Of a DNA stretch of 64,000 nucleotides, positions 24,432 to 33,186 are shown in pieces. This stretch comes from Chitinophaga terrae (ex Kim and Jung 2007) (lineage in GTDB: Bacteria; Bacteroidota; Bacteroidia; Chitinophagales; Chitinophagaceae). Within the stretch, counting starts at the first letter, position 1, and each line of letters begins with the position of its first letter. The translations under genes were made by a program, and so were the position numbers. Location: assembly GCF_900107795.1 (NCBI RefSeq), contig NZ_FNRL01000017.1, forward strand, positions 62,001-126,000. The letters are read 5' to 3'. The notes under the pieces are model-generated. The model searched no databases, was not told where the DNA came from, and was given only the letters and a program-made list of their open reading frames with translations.

Positions 24432-26402
24432 TTACCATTGGAATAACCGTTGTATATACCCGTCCAGTCTTGCTTTGGCGAGAAAATTTTTTTCCAGCTC
24501 CTGGGCAAACGGAACCGGGGTATCGAGGCTGGCGCACCTCATGACCGGGGCATCCAGCAATTCAAAACAATGTTCGGCGATCCAGGCGCTTATTTCCGCA
24601 CCGAAACCTCCTGTAAGGGTGTCTTCATGCAATACCAGTACCTTCCCGGTGGCGGCTGTGATCTCCCTGATCGCATCATAATCCAATGGGTGTAAAGACC
24701 TTAGGTCTAGGATGCCAATGGAAATTCCGGGGTGTTGCATGGCATAATTTACTGCCCAATGCACGCCGCTGCCATAGGTTATTATACTGATATCTGTTCC
24801 CGCCTGTACCAGCCGGGCTTTCCCGAATTCGATAGTATAATATCCTTCAGGCACCATCCCGGTTATACTCCGGTACAACGCCTTATGTTCAAAAAACATC
24901 ACCGGGTTTGGATCGGCCAGGGCAGCCAGCAACAGCCCCTTTGCATCTGCCGGCGCAGACGGATACACCACTTTCAGGCCGGGAACATGTGTAAACCAGG
25001 CTTCATTGGTCTGGGAGTGAAATGGCCCGGCTCCTACACCGCCGCCAGCCGGCATCCTGATCACAACGTCTGCCGCCTGGCCCCATCTGTAATGGATCTT
25101 TGCCAGGTTATTCACGATCTGGTTAAATCCACAGGTAACAAAATCGCCAAACTGCATCTCTACCATACTCTTGAAACCACCTATCGAAAGGCCCAGCGCA
25201 GCCCCTATAACAGCGCTTTCACAAAGAGGCGTATTCCTCACACGGTTGCCGAATTCCTTAAGCAACCCTTCCGTGATCTTAAAAGCGCCGCCATACTCTG
25301 CGATGTCCTGGCCCATGAGGATCAGTTCAGGGAATTGATGCATTGCTTCCTTTAATCCTTCTGCAATCGCATCTATGAACCGTTGTTCTTTGGCTGCAGG
25401 ACCAGGGTTTACTGCAGGAATAGCAGGAGCATAAACATCTGAAAGTTCAAGCGCTGTATTTACCCGGATAGGAGGGGTTTGCAATCCCAGCGCTACTTCG
25501 TTTTCTATTTGTGTTTTGAGTTGCTGTTGGATCCGGGTTATTTCCTCGTCCGACAGGAGGTTGATTTCTTTCAGGTAGTTGGCGTATTGAGTAATGGGAT
25601 CTTTTTTCTCCCACATTTCGAACAGGGCTGCCGGTACATATTTAACCCCGCTGGCTTCTTCATGGCCCCGCATCCTGAAAGTAACTGCTTCTATCAGTAC
25701 GGGTTTTTGCGTTTGCACCGCATAATTCCTGGCTGTTTTAACGGTCTGGTATACTTCAAGGAGGTTGTTGCCATCCACGCGTACCCCTTCCATTCCATAC
25801 CCGGCAGCTTTGTCAACCAGGTCATGACACCTGTACTGTTCGTGAGTAGGGGTACTGAGAGCATACCCGTTGTTCTCTATAAGGAATATAACAGGCAGAT
25901 CCCAGACGGCGGCCAGGTTCAGGGCTTCATGAAATTCGCCTTCGCTGGTGCCGCCTTCGCCGGTAAATGCCAGTGTAACTTTAGGTTCGTGTTTATATTG
26001 ATGGGCGAGCGCAATGCCGTCGGCAATCGAGAGCTGCGGGCCCAGGTGGCTGATCATGCCACAGATATGGTGATCGCGGTTCCCGAAATGGAATGATCTT
26101 TCCCTTCCTTTACTGTACCCTTCATCGCTTCCCTGCCATTGTTTCAGCAACTTATGCAGCGGCATGCGCCGGGTAGTGAATACGCCGAGGTTCCTGTGTA
26201 AGGGCAATATCCATTCGTCGTCTTCCAGTGCCAGCGTTGCGCCTACGGCGATCGCTTCCTGGCCGATGCCCGAAAACCATTTACTGATCTTTCCCTGCCG
26301 GAGTAACAGTAACATTTTTTCTTCTATCAGCCGGGGATAAATCAATGCGTTATAGAAGGATAGCAATTGCTCGTTGCTAAGTCCTGTTCTGTCAAACTGC
26401 AT
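24432..26402 (-). CDS. Branched-chain/2-oxoacid dehydrogenase E1, fused alpha and beta subunits
   Basis: A 656-residue thiamine-diphosphate enzyme. Residues 1 to about 310 are E1 alpha, with the TPP motif from GEGGTSEGEFHEALN to NNGYA (the usual GDG is GEG here). After a short linker, from about 345 to the end lies E1 beta (EAMHQFPELILMGQDIAEYGG, GAALGLSIGG, PSAPADAKGLL). The fusion is common in Bacteroidota. It decarboxylates 2-oxoacids, probably branched-chain ones, and passes the acyl group to E2; no E2 or E3 gene is in this window. It follows the small holin-like gene after 12 bases. Confidence 0.9.
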   Translation of the reverse strand: MQFDRTGLSNEQLLSFYNALIYPRLIEEKMLLLLRQGKISKWFSGIGQEAIAVGATLALEDDEWILPLHRNLGVFTTRRMPLHKLLKQWQGSDEGYSKGRERSFHFGNRDHHICGMISHLGPQLSIADGIALAHQYKHEPKVTLAFTGEGGTSEGEFHEALNLAAVWDLPVIFLIENNGYALSTPTHEQYRCHDLVDKAAGYGMEGVRVDGNNLLEVYQTVKTARNYAVQTQKPVLIEAVTFRMRGHEEASGVKYVPAALFEMWEKKDPITQYANYLKEINLLSDEEITRIQQQLKTQIENEVALGLQTPPIRVNTALELSDVYAPAIPAVNPGPAAKEQRFIDAIAEGLKEAMHQFPELILMGQDIAEYGGAFKITEGLLKEFGNRVRNTPLCESAVIGAALGLSIGGFKSMVEMQFGDFVTCGFNQIVNNLAKIHYRWGQAADVVIRMPAGGGVGAGPFHSQTNEAWFTHVPGLKVVYPSAPADAKGLLLAALADPNPVMFFEHKALYRSITGMVPEGYYTIEFGKARLVQAGTDISIITYGSGVHWAVNYAMQHPGISIGILDLRSLHPLDYDAIREITAATGKVLVLHEDTLTGGFGAEISAWIAEHCFELLDAPVMRCASLDTPVPFAQELEKNFLAKARLDGYIQRLFQW

Positions 26403-26414
26403 AGGAAAAACAGT

Positions 26415-26759
26415 TTAGTTGCTGCCTGCGATACCGGAAAGTATATAGTTGACAACGGCCATAATAATGCTGAATAACATTGCCCACCAGAAGCCTTCTA
26501 CCTTGAAACCCGGAACAAGTTTTTCTGCCAGCAGGATGATAAGGGCGTTGATAACCAGGAGAAAAAGGCCGAGGGTAAGAAAGGTTATCGGCAATGTAAG
26601 CACTACTAATAATGGTTTTACTAATGCATTCAGTACTGCCAATACCAAAGCGAGGATTAACGCGGTAACAAAGCTGTCGACTTTCACTGCAGGTTTAAGC
26701 AGGTAGGCGGTAAACATTGCTGCAAGCGCGCTGATGAGTATACGTACGAGGAAACCCAT
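26415..26759 (-). CDS. Four-helix membrane protein of the phage holin IV superfamily (PF04020-like)
   Basis: 114 residues, almost entirely hydrophobic, with four helices (about 3-20, 27-48, 53-80, 87-110). The pattern VLNALVKPLLVVLTLPITFLTLGLF is typical of the 'mycobacterial 4TM phage holin' family, which is widespread outside phages and has unknown function. It lies 12 bases upstream of the E1 gene and is probably co-transcribed with it. Confidence 0.85.
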   Translation of the reverse strand: MGFLVRILISALAAMFTAYLLKPAVKVDSFVTALILALVLAVLNALVKPLLVVLTLPITFLTLGLFLLVINALIILLAEKLVPGFKVEGFWWAMLFSIIMAVVNYILSGIAGSN

Positions 26760-26804
26760 AGCAGATTGTTTTGTTAGTTAAGTTAAGGAAAAAAGCACAC
26801 AATA

Positions 26805-26845
26805 AAGGGGCTGATTTAAAAGTTCTACTTTTAAACCAGCCCCTT
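26805..26845 (-). terminator. Terminator of the exported TIM-barrel isomerase gene
   Basis: Arms AAGGGGCTG-ATTTAAAAG and CTTTTAAA-CCAGCCCCTT pair over 17 positions with one mismatch and a 5-base loop. It starts 17 bases after the gene's stop on the minus strand, with a T-rich stretch beyond. Confidence 0.8.
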
Positions 26846-26862
26846 ATGATTAGAAATATTTA

Positions 26863-27795
26863 TTAAAGGAAACTATCTGCTTCCCTGTAGGCTTTGATCA
26901 GCGCATCTTCTCCTTCCTTGCCTTTTCCGGCAATGCCATGTTCCATACCCATTACGCCTTTATAGCCTTTGCTATGCAGGTGTTTGAATATGTTCTTATA
27001 GTTGATCTCCCCTGTACCAGGTTCTTTTCTTCCGGGGTTATCACCTATCTGGATATACGCAATTTCGTCCCAGCACCAGTCCATTACAGGGATCAGGTTG
27101 CCGGTATTGCGCTGCATATGATAGATATCGTAGAGGATTTTGCAGGATGGACTTTTCACCGCTTTGCAGACTTCATAGCTTTGTTCTGCTGTTCTGAGGA
27201 ACAGGTCCGGGTTGTCGCTCAATGGTTCCAGTACCATTACCAGGCCATGAGGCTCGAATATTTCGGCGCCTCTTCTCAGCGCTTCTACCACGTTAGCGGT
27301 TTGAATGCCTATCGGGAGGTTGCGTTCGAAATAGCCGGGTACTACTGTTGCCCATTTGGCGTTGACGCGTTTCGCTACCTCAACGCTTTTTCTGCAGGTA
27401 TTAAGAAATGCATCAACAAACTCCTGTTTGCCGGTAGTCAGAGAGGTTTTCCAGTTATTACCGGTATCTACCACAAAAACGCCCATTTGCATGCCGAGCT
27501 TGCTGAGCAGGTCGCCGATCTTGGATTGTTCTTCCGGGCTACGGCCCAGCATCCCGTTATCTTCGATCGCACGGAACCCCTGATCATACATGTATTTGAT
27601 CTGATCCAGGAAGGTGCTGCCTCCACTGTTCCTAAACATGCCATCGTGTGGGGCATAGTTGAGGTTGAAGGTTTTTCCTTTTGTATCGAGTTCGCTGTGC
27701 GGGCCTGCAGCTTGTGCCGACTGGCCCAGGCTACCGAGTGCCAGTGCAGATATTCCGGCGAGCGTGCCGTTTTGCAGGAATTTTCGTCTTTCCAT
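26863..27795 (-). CDS. Tat-exported sugar isomerase/epimerase-like TIM-barrel protein
   Basis: 310 residues from the ATG that opens MERRKFLQNG; an upstream start would spoil the Tat signal. RRKFLQ plus a hydrophobic stretch (ISALALGSLGQSAQA) is a twin-arginine signal. The mature protein is an AP-endonuclease-2-type TIM barrel of the hydroxypyruvate-isomerase-like group (VLEPLSDNPDLF, ILYDIYHMQRN, IQIGDNPGRKEPGTGEINY, GMEHGI), with Glu, Asp, His and Glu metal ligands expected at strand ends. It probably acts on a sugar or keto-sugar in the periplasm. It is divergent from the SUMF1/Gfo-Idh pair. Confidence 0.85.
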   Translation of the reverse strand: MERRKFLQNGTLAGISALALGSLGQSAQAAGPHSELDTKGKTFNLNYAPHDGMFRNSGGSTFLDQIKYMYDQGFRAIEDNGMLGRSPEEQSKIGDLLSKLGMQMGVFVVDTGNNWKTSLTTGKQEFVDAFLNTCRKSVEVAKRVNAKWATVVPGYFERNLPIGIQTANVVEALRRGAEIFEPHGLVMVLEPLSDNPDLFLRTAEQSYEVCKAVKSPSCKILYDIYHMQRNTGNLIPVMDWCWDEIAYIQIGDNPGRKEPGTGEINYKNIFKHLHSKGYKGVMGMEHGIAGKGKEGEDALIKAYREADSFL

Positions 27796-27975
27796 AACGT
27801 TTAGATTAAAGAGTAGTTGACAGGGCGATAAATTTAAAAGGTTTTGCAAGTAAATGCTAATTTTTCAGAAAAATATTCAGTTCATCCCGCATTTATTGCA
27901 TTCATAAAAAAATATTGCATTCCCCGTTTGTTTTTTTTAGATTCACCTTTCCATATTATTATATAATCACCTTAG

Positions 27976-28941
27976 ATGACAAAACCATTTGTGGCCTTAT
28001 TGCTGGGCGGAATGTTCAGCCAGGTATTAGCTATAGCGCAGACAACAAGCTTTGAAACTTATTCACAACAGATTCCGGGAACCACAATCAGCTTTAAGAT
28101 GGTGCCAATCAAAGGGGGAACTTTTCAATTAGGAAGTCCGAACTCAGAGAAAGGTAGAAATAAAGATGAAGGTCCGGCTAAGAATGTACAGATATCCGAT
28201 TTCTGGATGGGAGCAACGGAAGTGACATTTGATGAATATGATGTATACGCTGATGCAGAAAAAGATAAAACACCCACACCAGATGGAATGACCCGTCCCA
28301 GCCCCCCATATATCGATCTGACATTGGGAATGGGAAAAGCAGGCGGATTTCCTGCCAATAGTATGAGCCAGTACGGCGCATTGATGTATTGCAAATGGCT
28401 GTATATCAAAACAGGCGTGTTTTACCGCCTTCCTACGGCAGCTGAGTGGGAGTATGCCTGCCGCGCAGGTTCTTCTACCGCGTATCCTTTTGGAAACGAC
28501 CCGGCCCAGTTGAAGGAATATGCCTGGTACAGCGCAAACAGTGAAGACAAATATCATAAAGTTGCCCAGTTAAAACCTAACGCATGGGGATTATACGATA
28601 TGTTAGGAAACGTAATGGAGTGGACAATGGACCAATACGATGAAAATGGCGTAGCCAATGCTACGGCAACGGATCCGTGGAGAGTGCCGACAGAAAAAAC
28701 GCCAAGGGTACTGAAAGGCGGAAGCTACAAAGACGATGCGCCTTTATTGCGTTCTGCCGCCAGGGTGAAATCTGACCCGGTATGGAACCGCAGAGATCCG
28801 CAGATCCCGAAAAGTTCATGGTGGAACGCCGACGCTCCATTTGTTGGATTCAGGATAGTAAGACCGGTAAAACAACCAACGCCTGCAGAAGCAGAGCAAT
28901 TCTTCGAAGATATGATCACTAAATTTAAAGGTGCACGATAG
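27976..28941 (+). CDS. Exported SUMF1 (formylglycine-enzyme-fold) protein, probably non-catalytic
   Basis: A 321-residue protein with a signal peptide (about 1-22). The FGE-sulfatase fold is clear: IKGGTFQLGSP, FWMGATEVTFDEY, FYRLPTAAEWEYACRAG, NAWGLYDMLGNVMEWTMD and VGFRIVR. At the position of the two catalytic cysteines of formylglycine-generating enzymes it reads GGSYKDDAPLLRSAAR, without cysteine, so oxidase activity is unlikely. Related proteins in Bacteroidota serve as structural or ligand-binding parts, as in gliding complexes. The Tat oxidoreductase gene follows after 33 bases. Confidence 0.85.
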   Translation: MTKPFVALLLGGMFSQVLAIAQTTSFETYSQQIPGTTISFKMVPIKGGTFQLGSPNSEKGRNKDEGPAKNVQISDFWMGATEVTFDEYDVYADAEKDKTPTPDGMTRPSPPYIDLTLGMGKAGGFPANSMSQYGALMYCKWLYIKTGVFYRLPTAAEWEYACRAGSSTAYPFGNDPAQLKEYAWYSANSEDKYHKVAQLKPNAWGLYDMLGNVMEWTMDQYDENGVANATATDPWRVPTEKTPRVLKGGSYKDDAPLLRSAARVKSDPVWNRRDPQIPKSSWWNADAPFVGFRIVRPVKQPTPAEAEQFFEDMITKFKGAR

Positions 28942-28974
28942 TAAATCTCCTAAAACTAAAATCTTACTCATTTT

Positions 28975-30312
28975 ATGGAAAACGAAAAGAAATTCCACGG
29001 TGAAGGACGCCGAGATTTTGTTAAACAAACCTCTCTGCTGGCAGGCGGGTTATTGGCAATGCCGATTTTATCCAAAGCCAGTTTTCTAACTAACAAAGCT
29101 TCAGGAGATGTGATCAAAATAGCCCTGATAGGCTGCGGGGGCCGTGGTACAGGCGCTGCAACCCAGGCTTTAAGTACCAAGGAAAATGTGCAGCTGGTAG
29201 CCATGGCAGATGCGTTCCCTGACCGCTTAAAAGATAGCTACGATAACATTAAAGAAGCGTTAGGAGATAAGGCGAATCGTGTTAACGTACCTGAATCAAA
29301 TAAATTTGTAGGATTTGATGCTTACAAACAAGCCATTGCTCTGGCTGATGTTGTAATATTAACAACTCCTCCCGGCTTCAGACCTATCCACTTCGAAGAA
29401 GCTGTTAAACAAGGCAAACACATCTTCATGGAAAAACCTGTAGCAACCGATCCTGCAGGTATCAAACGCGTACTGGATGCTGCTGAAATTGCAAAAAGCA
29501 AACGCCTGAACGTAGTGGTAGGCTTGCAACGTCATTACCAGGATTCGTACCGCGAACTGATGAAAAGATTCCATGATGGTATCATTGGCGACGTGCTCTC
29601 CATGCAGGTTTGGTGGAACCAGGGAGCGCTGTGGGTAAAACCGCGTAAACCTGAATATACCGAAATGGAATACCAAATGCGTAACTGGTATTACTTTAAC
29701 TGGTTATGCGGAGATCATATCGTAGAGCAGCATATCCATAATATCGACGTAGGCAACTGGTTCATGGGTAAAACCCCTGTTACAGCCGTTGGTGTTGGAG
29801 GCCGTGCGGTTCGTACCGGTAAAGAATACGGAGAGATCTTCGATCACCACTCTGTAGAATACCGCTATGATAACGGTGTGGTAATGAACGCCCAGTGCCG
29901 TCACTGGAAAGATGCGCCTAGCAAGGTAGACGAAGAGATCGTAGGTACCAAGGGCCGTATATTTTGCGATAAAGCCCAGATCGTTGATCATAAAGGGAAA
30001 GTCCTTTACCAGTTTGATAAGAAGAAAGAAAGAAATCCTTACCAGACCGAGCACGACGAGCTCTTTGCTGCTATCGCAAAAGGCGAATATAAATTCAACG
30101 ATGCGGCAAGAGGCGCCCAGGCAACATTGACCGCTATCATTGGCCGGCTGGCCACTTATTCCGGCCAGGTTATCAACTGGGACGTAGCGTTGAACTCCGG
30201 CCTGGACCTGCAACCGAAGGTATATGCTTTCGATGCGCCTCCTCCGGTTGTTCCTGATGCTTCCGGCAATTATGCTTATGCAAAACCAGGGGTTACCAAG
30301 TACTTCTCCTGA
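28975..30312 (+). CDS. Tat-exported Gfo/Idh/MocA family oxidoreductase
   Basis: 445 residues. RRDFVKQTSLLAGGLLAMP is a Tat signal. The Rossmann fold starts at IKIALIGCGGRGTGAA, and the EKPVATDP motif supplies the catalytic-site lysine. The C-terminal half is the Gfo/Idh/MocA alpha/beta domain with HIVEQHIHNIDVGNW. Family members oxidise or reduce sugars with NAD(P); exported ones carry the cofactor bound and often use keto-sugars. It shares the transcript with the SUMF1-fold gene and ends at a strong terminator. The exact sugar is unknown. Confidence 0.9.
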   Translation: MENEKKFHGEGRRDFVKQTSLLAGGLLAMPILSKASFLTNKASGDVIKIALIGCGGRGTGAATQALSTKENVQLVAMADAFPDRLKDSYDNIKEALGDKANRVNVPESNKFVGFDAYKQAIALADVVILTTPPGFRPIHFEEAVKQGKHIFMEKPVATDPAGIKRVLDAAEIAKSKRLNVVVGLQRHYQDSYRELMKRFHDGIIGDVLSMQVWWNQGALWVKPRKPEYTEMEYQMRNWYYFNWLCGDHIVEQHIHNIDVGNWFMGKTPVTAVGVGGRAVRTGKEYGEIFDHHSVEYRYDNGVVMNAQCRHWKDAPSKVDEEIVGTKGRIFCDKAQIVDHKGKVLYQFDKKKERNPYQTEHDELFAAIAKGEYKFNDAARGAQATLTAIIGRLATYSGQVINWDVALNSGLDLQPKVYAFDAPPPVVPDASGNYAYAKPGVTKYFS

Positions 30313-30333
30313 TGCGTATTTTAAATATTGTAA

Positions 30334-30367
30334 AGGGCTGGCCAAACAACGGTCAGCCCTCCTTTTT
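30334..30367 (+). terminator. Terminator after the Gfo/Idh/MocA gene
   Basis: A 10-bp stem (AGGGCTGGCC with GGTCAGCCCT, one G-U pair) and a 7-base loop are followed by CCTTTTTT. It lies 21 bases after the stop codon. Confidence 0.85.
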
Positions 30368-30470
30368 TCGGGTACCTGGCGGAGGGCAGATCATCTTCAA
30401 CATCTGCATGCTTCTTTCCAGGCTACCTGATTTTTTCTGAATTAGCCCCTGATGTCATAATTTTATCCGG

Positions 30471-31760
30471 ATGAAAAGAGGCCTGTTCACTATTTGCTGC
30501 TTATTACTTTCCCAACTCCTGTTTGCTCAAGGGACAATTGATAAATGGGCCAATCAGCATTTCCTGAAAGAAAAGCCCTTAGACCAGGCGCATGTCGGAG
30601 TGTGCATATACGAACCTGCCACCGGCAAATACTGGTATCAATACCAGGCCGATAAGTATTTTACCCCTGCCTCCAATGTAAAGGTATTCTCGTTGTTTGC
30701 AGGATTGTCGTTACTGGGCGATTCTTTACCTTCTTTGCGGTATTTCGAAAATGATACGGCGTTGTTTGTAAAAGGCATGGGCGATCCTACCTTTCTGCAT
30801 CCTGCCTTTCAATACCAACCGGCCTTTGAGTTATTACAGCGTACAACCAAGCCGATATACCTGGTGCCCCAGGTGAACCTGAACAAGCGGTTCGGTTCAG
30901 GCTGGGCCTGGAACGATTATGCCGACAGCTATCAGCCGGAGTTGAACGAATGGCCCATGTATGGCAACGTTGTAAGAATATACCCAAGGGGAGCAGCCAG
31001 CCGGATGGTTCCGGCCTTGTACGATCTTGATATTACATTAGACAGAAGCCTGAAAGAAAATGGTATTACCCGCGATGAGCGCAGCAACTTTTTTTCAGTG
31101 CAATACAACCCGGCGCTTGGCAACGAACCCTATGTAGAGGTGCCTTTCATTACCGGAGGAACTACGGAATTGAGGCAACGGCTGGAAGACACGCTTCATA
31201 AACCTATAGGCCTTGCAGGCCAACTCCCCGCAGGCAGCTGGAAACTATTGAAAAGCGTACCTGTAGATACTTTATTTGTTCCAATGATGGAGCAAAGCGA
31301 CAACTTCTTCGCAGAACAAACCCTGATAATGGCCTCAGCCCTGTTGTGGGATACCATCAGCACCAGCAAAATAACCGACTGGTTGCTGGAAACAAAATTG
31401 AAAGACCTGCCGGATGAACCGCAGTGGACAGATGGTTCGGGCCTCTCACGCTATAATTTGTTCACGCCGCGAGACTATATAAAAGTCCTGTCGTTGCTCC
31501 GTACTCAGTTCGGCCACGAAAAGCTCTGGAATATATTCCCGACAGGAGGGAAGGGGACGTTGAAGAACTATTACCAGCAACAGTTCGTACATGCAAAAAC
31601 AGGCACCCTGAATGGTGTCGTAGCTTTGAGCGGCTACCTGGTTACCCAAAAGAAAAAGACGCTTATCTTCAGTGTAATGGTGAATAATCACCATGGCTCC
31701 GCCACTGCGGTAAGAAGAGCAGTGGAACAGTTGTTAACAATGATCTATAAACAATATTGA
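30471..31760 (+). CDS. dacB: D-alanyl-D-alanine carboxypeptidase/endopeptidase, PBP4 family
   Basis: 429 residues with a signal peptide (cut near LLFAQ, residue 20). The three penicillin-binding motifs are present: SNVK (S68-K71), SDN (S276-N278) and KTG (K376-G378). The region between the first two motifs holds the insertion typical of class C low-molecular-mass PBPs. It trims or cuts peptide cross-links of peptidoglycan in the periplasm. It is transcribed alone and ends 3 bases before the convergent lipoprotein gene. Confidence 0.92.
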   Translation: MKRGLFTICCLLLSQLLFAQGTIDKWANQHFLKEKPLDQAHVGVCIYEPATGKYWYQYQADKYFTPASNVKVFSLFAGLSLLGDSLPSLRYFENDTALFVKGMGDPTFLHPAFQYQPAFELLQRTTKPIYLVPQVNLNKRFGSGWAWNDYADSYQPELNEWPMYGNVVRIYPRGAASRMVPALYDLDITLDRSLKENGITRDERSNFFSVQYNPALGNEPYVEVPFITGGTTELRQRLEDTLHKPIGLAGQLPAGSWKLLKSVPVDTLFVPMMEQSDNFFAEQTLIMASALLWDTISTSKITDWLLETKLKDLPDEPQWTDGSGLSRYNLFTPRDYIKVLSLLRTQFGHEKLWNIFPTGGKGTLKNYYQQQFVHAKTGTLNGVVALSGYLVTQKKKTLIFSVMVNNHHGSATAVRRAVEQLLTMIYKQY

Positions 31761-31763
31761 TGA

Positions 31764-32417
31764 TCAGGGATTGATCGTATAGGAAACAATTTTAGTGGTG
31801 TCCTGTTCCTGGTCGGCTTCGATCAAGCCAACGCCTTTGCTGTAATAACTGGTGGAGATAGTGCCTACAGGAACGGGATTGTTCAAAACAATGGCAAAAG
31901 CATCCATCCGTACTGCGATCACATTTTCATATTCTTTTCCGTTCACCGTTTTGCTGACATCTTTTTCTGTCACGGTAAATTCCAGCACCCCGGTTGTGCT
32001 TATCGATCCGTTGCTGACGGTAATAGTATCCTGCCAGCTGGCGCCTGCAGGAACATTGTCTTTCAAATATGTAAGTTTCAGGTCGTTTGCCTTATAGCCC
32101 TGGAATGTCAGAAGGTTGGCGACCTGTGTATAAACGCCGTCTTCACAGCCGGAGCAAATGAATACGCTGTCGTTGCCTACCTTTTTATACGTTGTGCCGT
32201 TAATGGTAGTATCACCGGTTACGGTCAGCGTATAGTTTAAAGTATCGTTATTGCTGATGTTGATATATGAGAAAGTGGAGCCGGCTGTATAGGGGGCGTA
32301 ATCGCAGCCGGTATCGGGTGTTGCAATGCTGTCACCCTCCTGGCTTTTTTCCTTGCTGCAGGAAAAAATTATGATTGCCAGTATAAAAGCACCGATGTAC
32401 AGGTAAAAATTTTTCAT
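31764..32417 (-). CDS. Hypothetical lipoprotein
   Basis: 217 residues. The signal peptide ends at the lipobox IIFSC (Cys20), followed by an Asp-free SKEKSQEG linker. The rest is beta-rich with many Thr and Asn residues. It contains a CSGCEDG segment (near 93-99) and a preceding Cys, which might form a disulfide. I recognise no family. It is convergent with dacB and divergent from the susC region. Confidence 0.7.
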   Translation of the reverse strand: MKNFYLYIGAFILAIIIFSCSKEKSQEGDSIATPDTGCDYAPYTAGSTFSYINISNNDTLNYTLTVTGDTTINGTTYKKVGNDSVFICSGCEDGVYTQVANLLTFQGYKANDLKLTYLKDNVPAGASWQDTITVSNGSISTTGVLEFTVTEKDVSKTVNGKEYENVIAVRMDAFAIVLNNPVPVGTISTSYYSKGVGLIEADQEQDTTKIVSYTINP

Positions 32418-32724
32418 AGTACAAATTGGTGTTGATAGGGGTATAACGCCGGTACCGGGATAATGTTGTTTAAAGTGTAAAAATCGTTTAAAATTAAGTC
32501 GGATGAGTTGACCAAATATTAAATTTTTGTTTTTTGACCATTAAATTTTAAAACAATTGTAGAAATAACAATTATTTTTAGAAAATAATTAAAGCTATTC
32601 TAGATAAATTACGTTCAATTGGTTACGCCCATTTTTTCTGACGATAGTAGTTCTAAATTGAGATTGAAAAACTAAAAAATAACCAGGCTGTAAGCAATAG
32701 ACAACCAAAAACAATGAAGAATTA

Positions 32725-32969
32725 AATCACTTGTTCAATTAGTCCACGTTGTGTAAAGGCAATGCCCCGGCTTCGCCATAGTTATACAACAAAAACATCG
32801 TAGAAAACCCGTCTCATATCACTCCATGAAAATGGTATGGGGCTATTATTTTACAATTTAAACTAAACCTATTCCACTATTGACAAAAACGTCGAATAAG
32901 AACATAAATCAATTAACAATATAAAATCAAGATCTCTAATCACTTGTTAGTATGAATCAATCACTTGTT
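32725..32969 (+). repeat. Three copies of AATCACTTGTT upstream of susC
   Basis: Exact 11-base copies start at 32725, 32938 and 32959. The last two are 21 bases apart, two helical turns, as expected of paired operator sites. The first sits just before the susC-start relic. Confidence 0.55.
32738..32803 (+). pseudogene. Relic resembling the susC start
   Basis: Bases 32743-32765 match 33192-33214, the first codons of susC, at 21 of 23 positions. In the same frame the relic reads ISPRCVKAMPRLRH against MNPRYAKAMLLLCL, the ATG has become ATT, and a stop appears at codon 22. It looks like the remains of a second susC 5' end, offset by 449 bases. Confidence 0.5.
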
Positions 32970-33186
32970 GATGCTGTAGGCATTGCGTTTCAAAATTAAA
33001 GTCAGGGAACAGTTTGAAAGAAAAACATCTTGATTCTATCATCACAACAGGGCTTCTGCCCGGATGGCCATGTTATGTATTGATGTGAACAATGATGTTA
33101 CTATTTCACTATCGGAAACAATGAACAAGCAACAATGAACAGTTAAACTGAAGACAAAACATTAATCATCCAAAATCCTTTGTAGC

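Larger units (their letters stand above)
32418..33186. other. 769-base regulatory gap upstream of susC
   Basis: A long AT-rich gap with no gene of normal size. It contains a 23-base near-copy of the susC start (at 32743), three copies of AATCACTTGTT (32725, 32938, 32959) and a 15-codon ATG frame at 32952. No sigma/anti-sigma gene pair and no hybrid two-component gene lies next to susC in this window, so control signals for the transporter must act in trans. Confidence 0.6.

Noticed and set aside
25479..26096. 205-codon plus-strand frame inside the E1 gene
   Set aside because: Antisense shadow of the strongly conserved TPP-binding half; no recognisable protein features.
26938..27804. 288-codon plus-strand frame opposite the TIM-barrel isomerase gene
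   Set aside because: It lies wholly antisense to a gene with clear motifs; the product shows no domain and has atypical Cys/His-rich composition.
32952..32999. 15-codon ATG frame upstream of susC as a leader peptide
   Set aside because: No attenuator hairpin follows it and the peptide has no codon run; the repeats around it are the better explanation.
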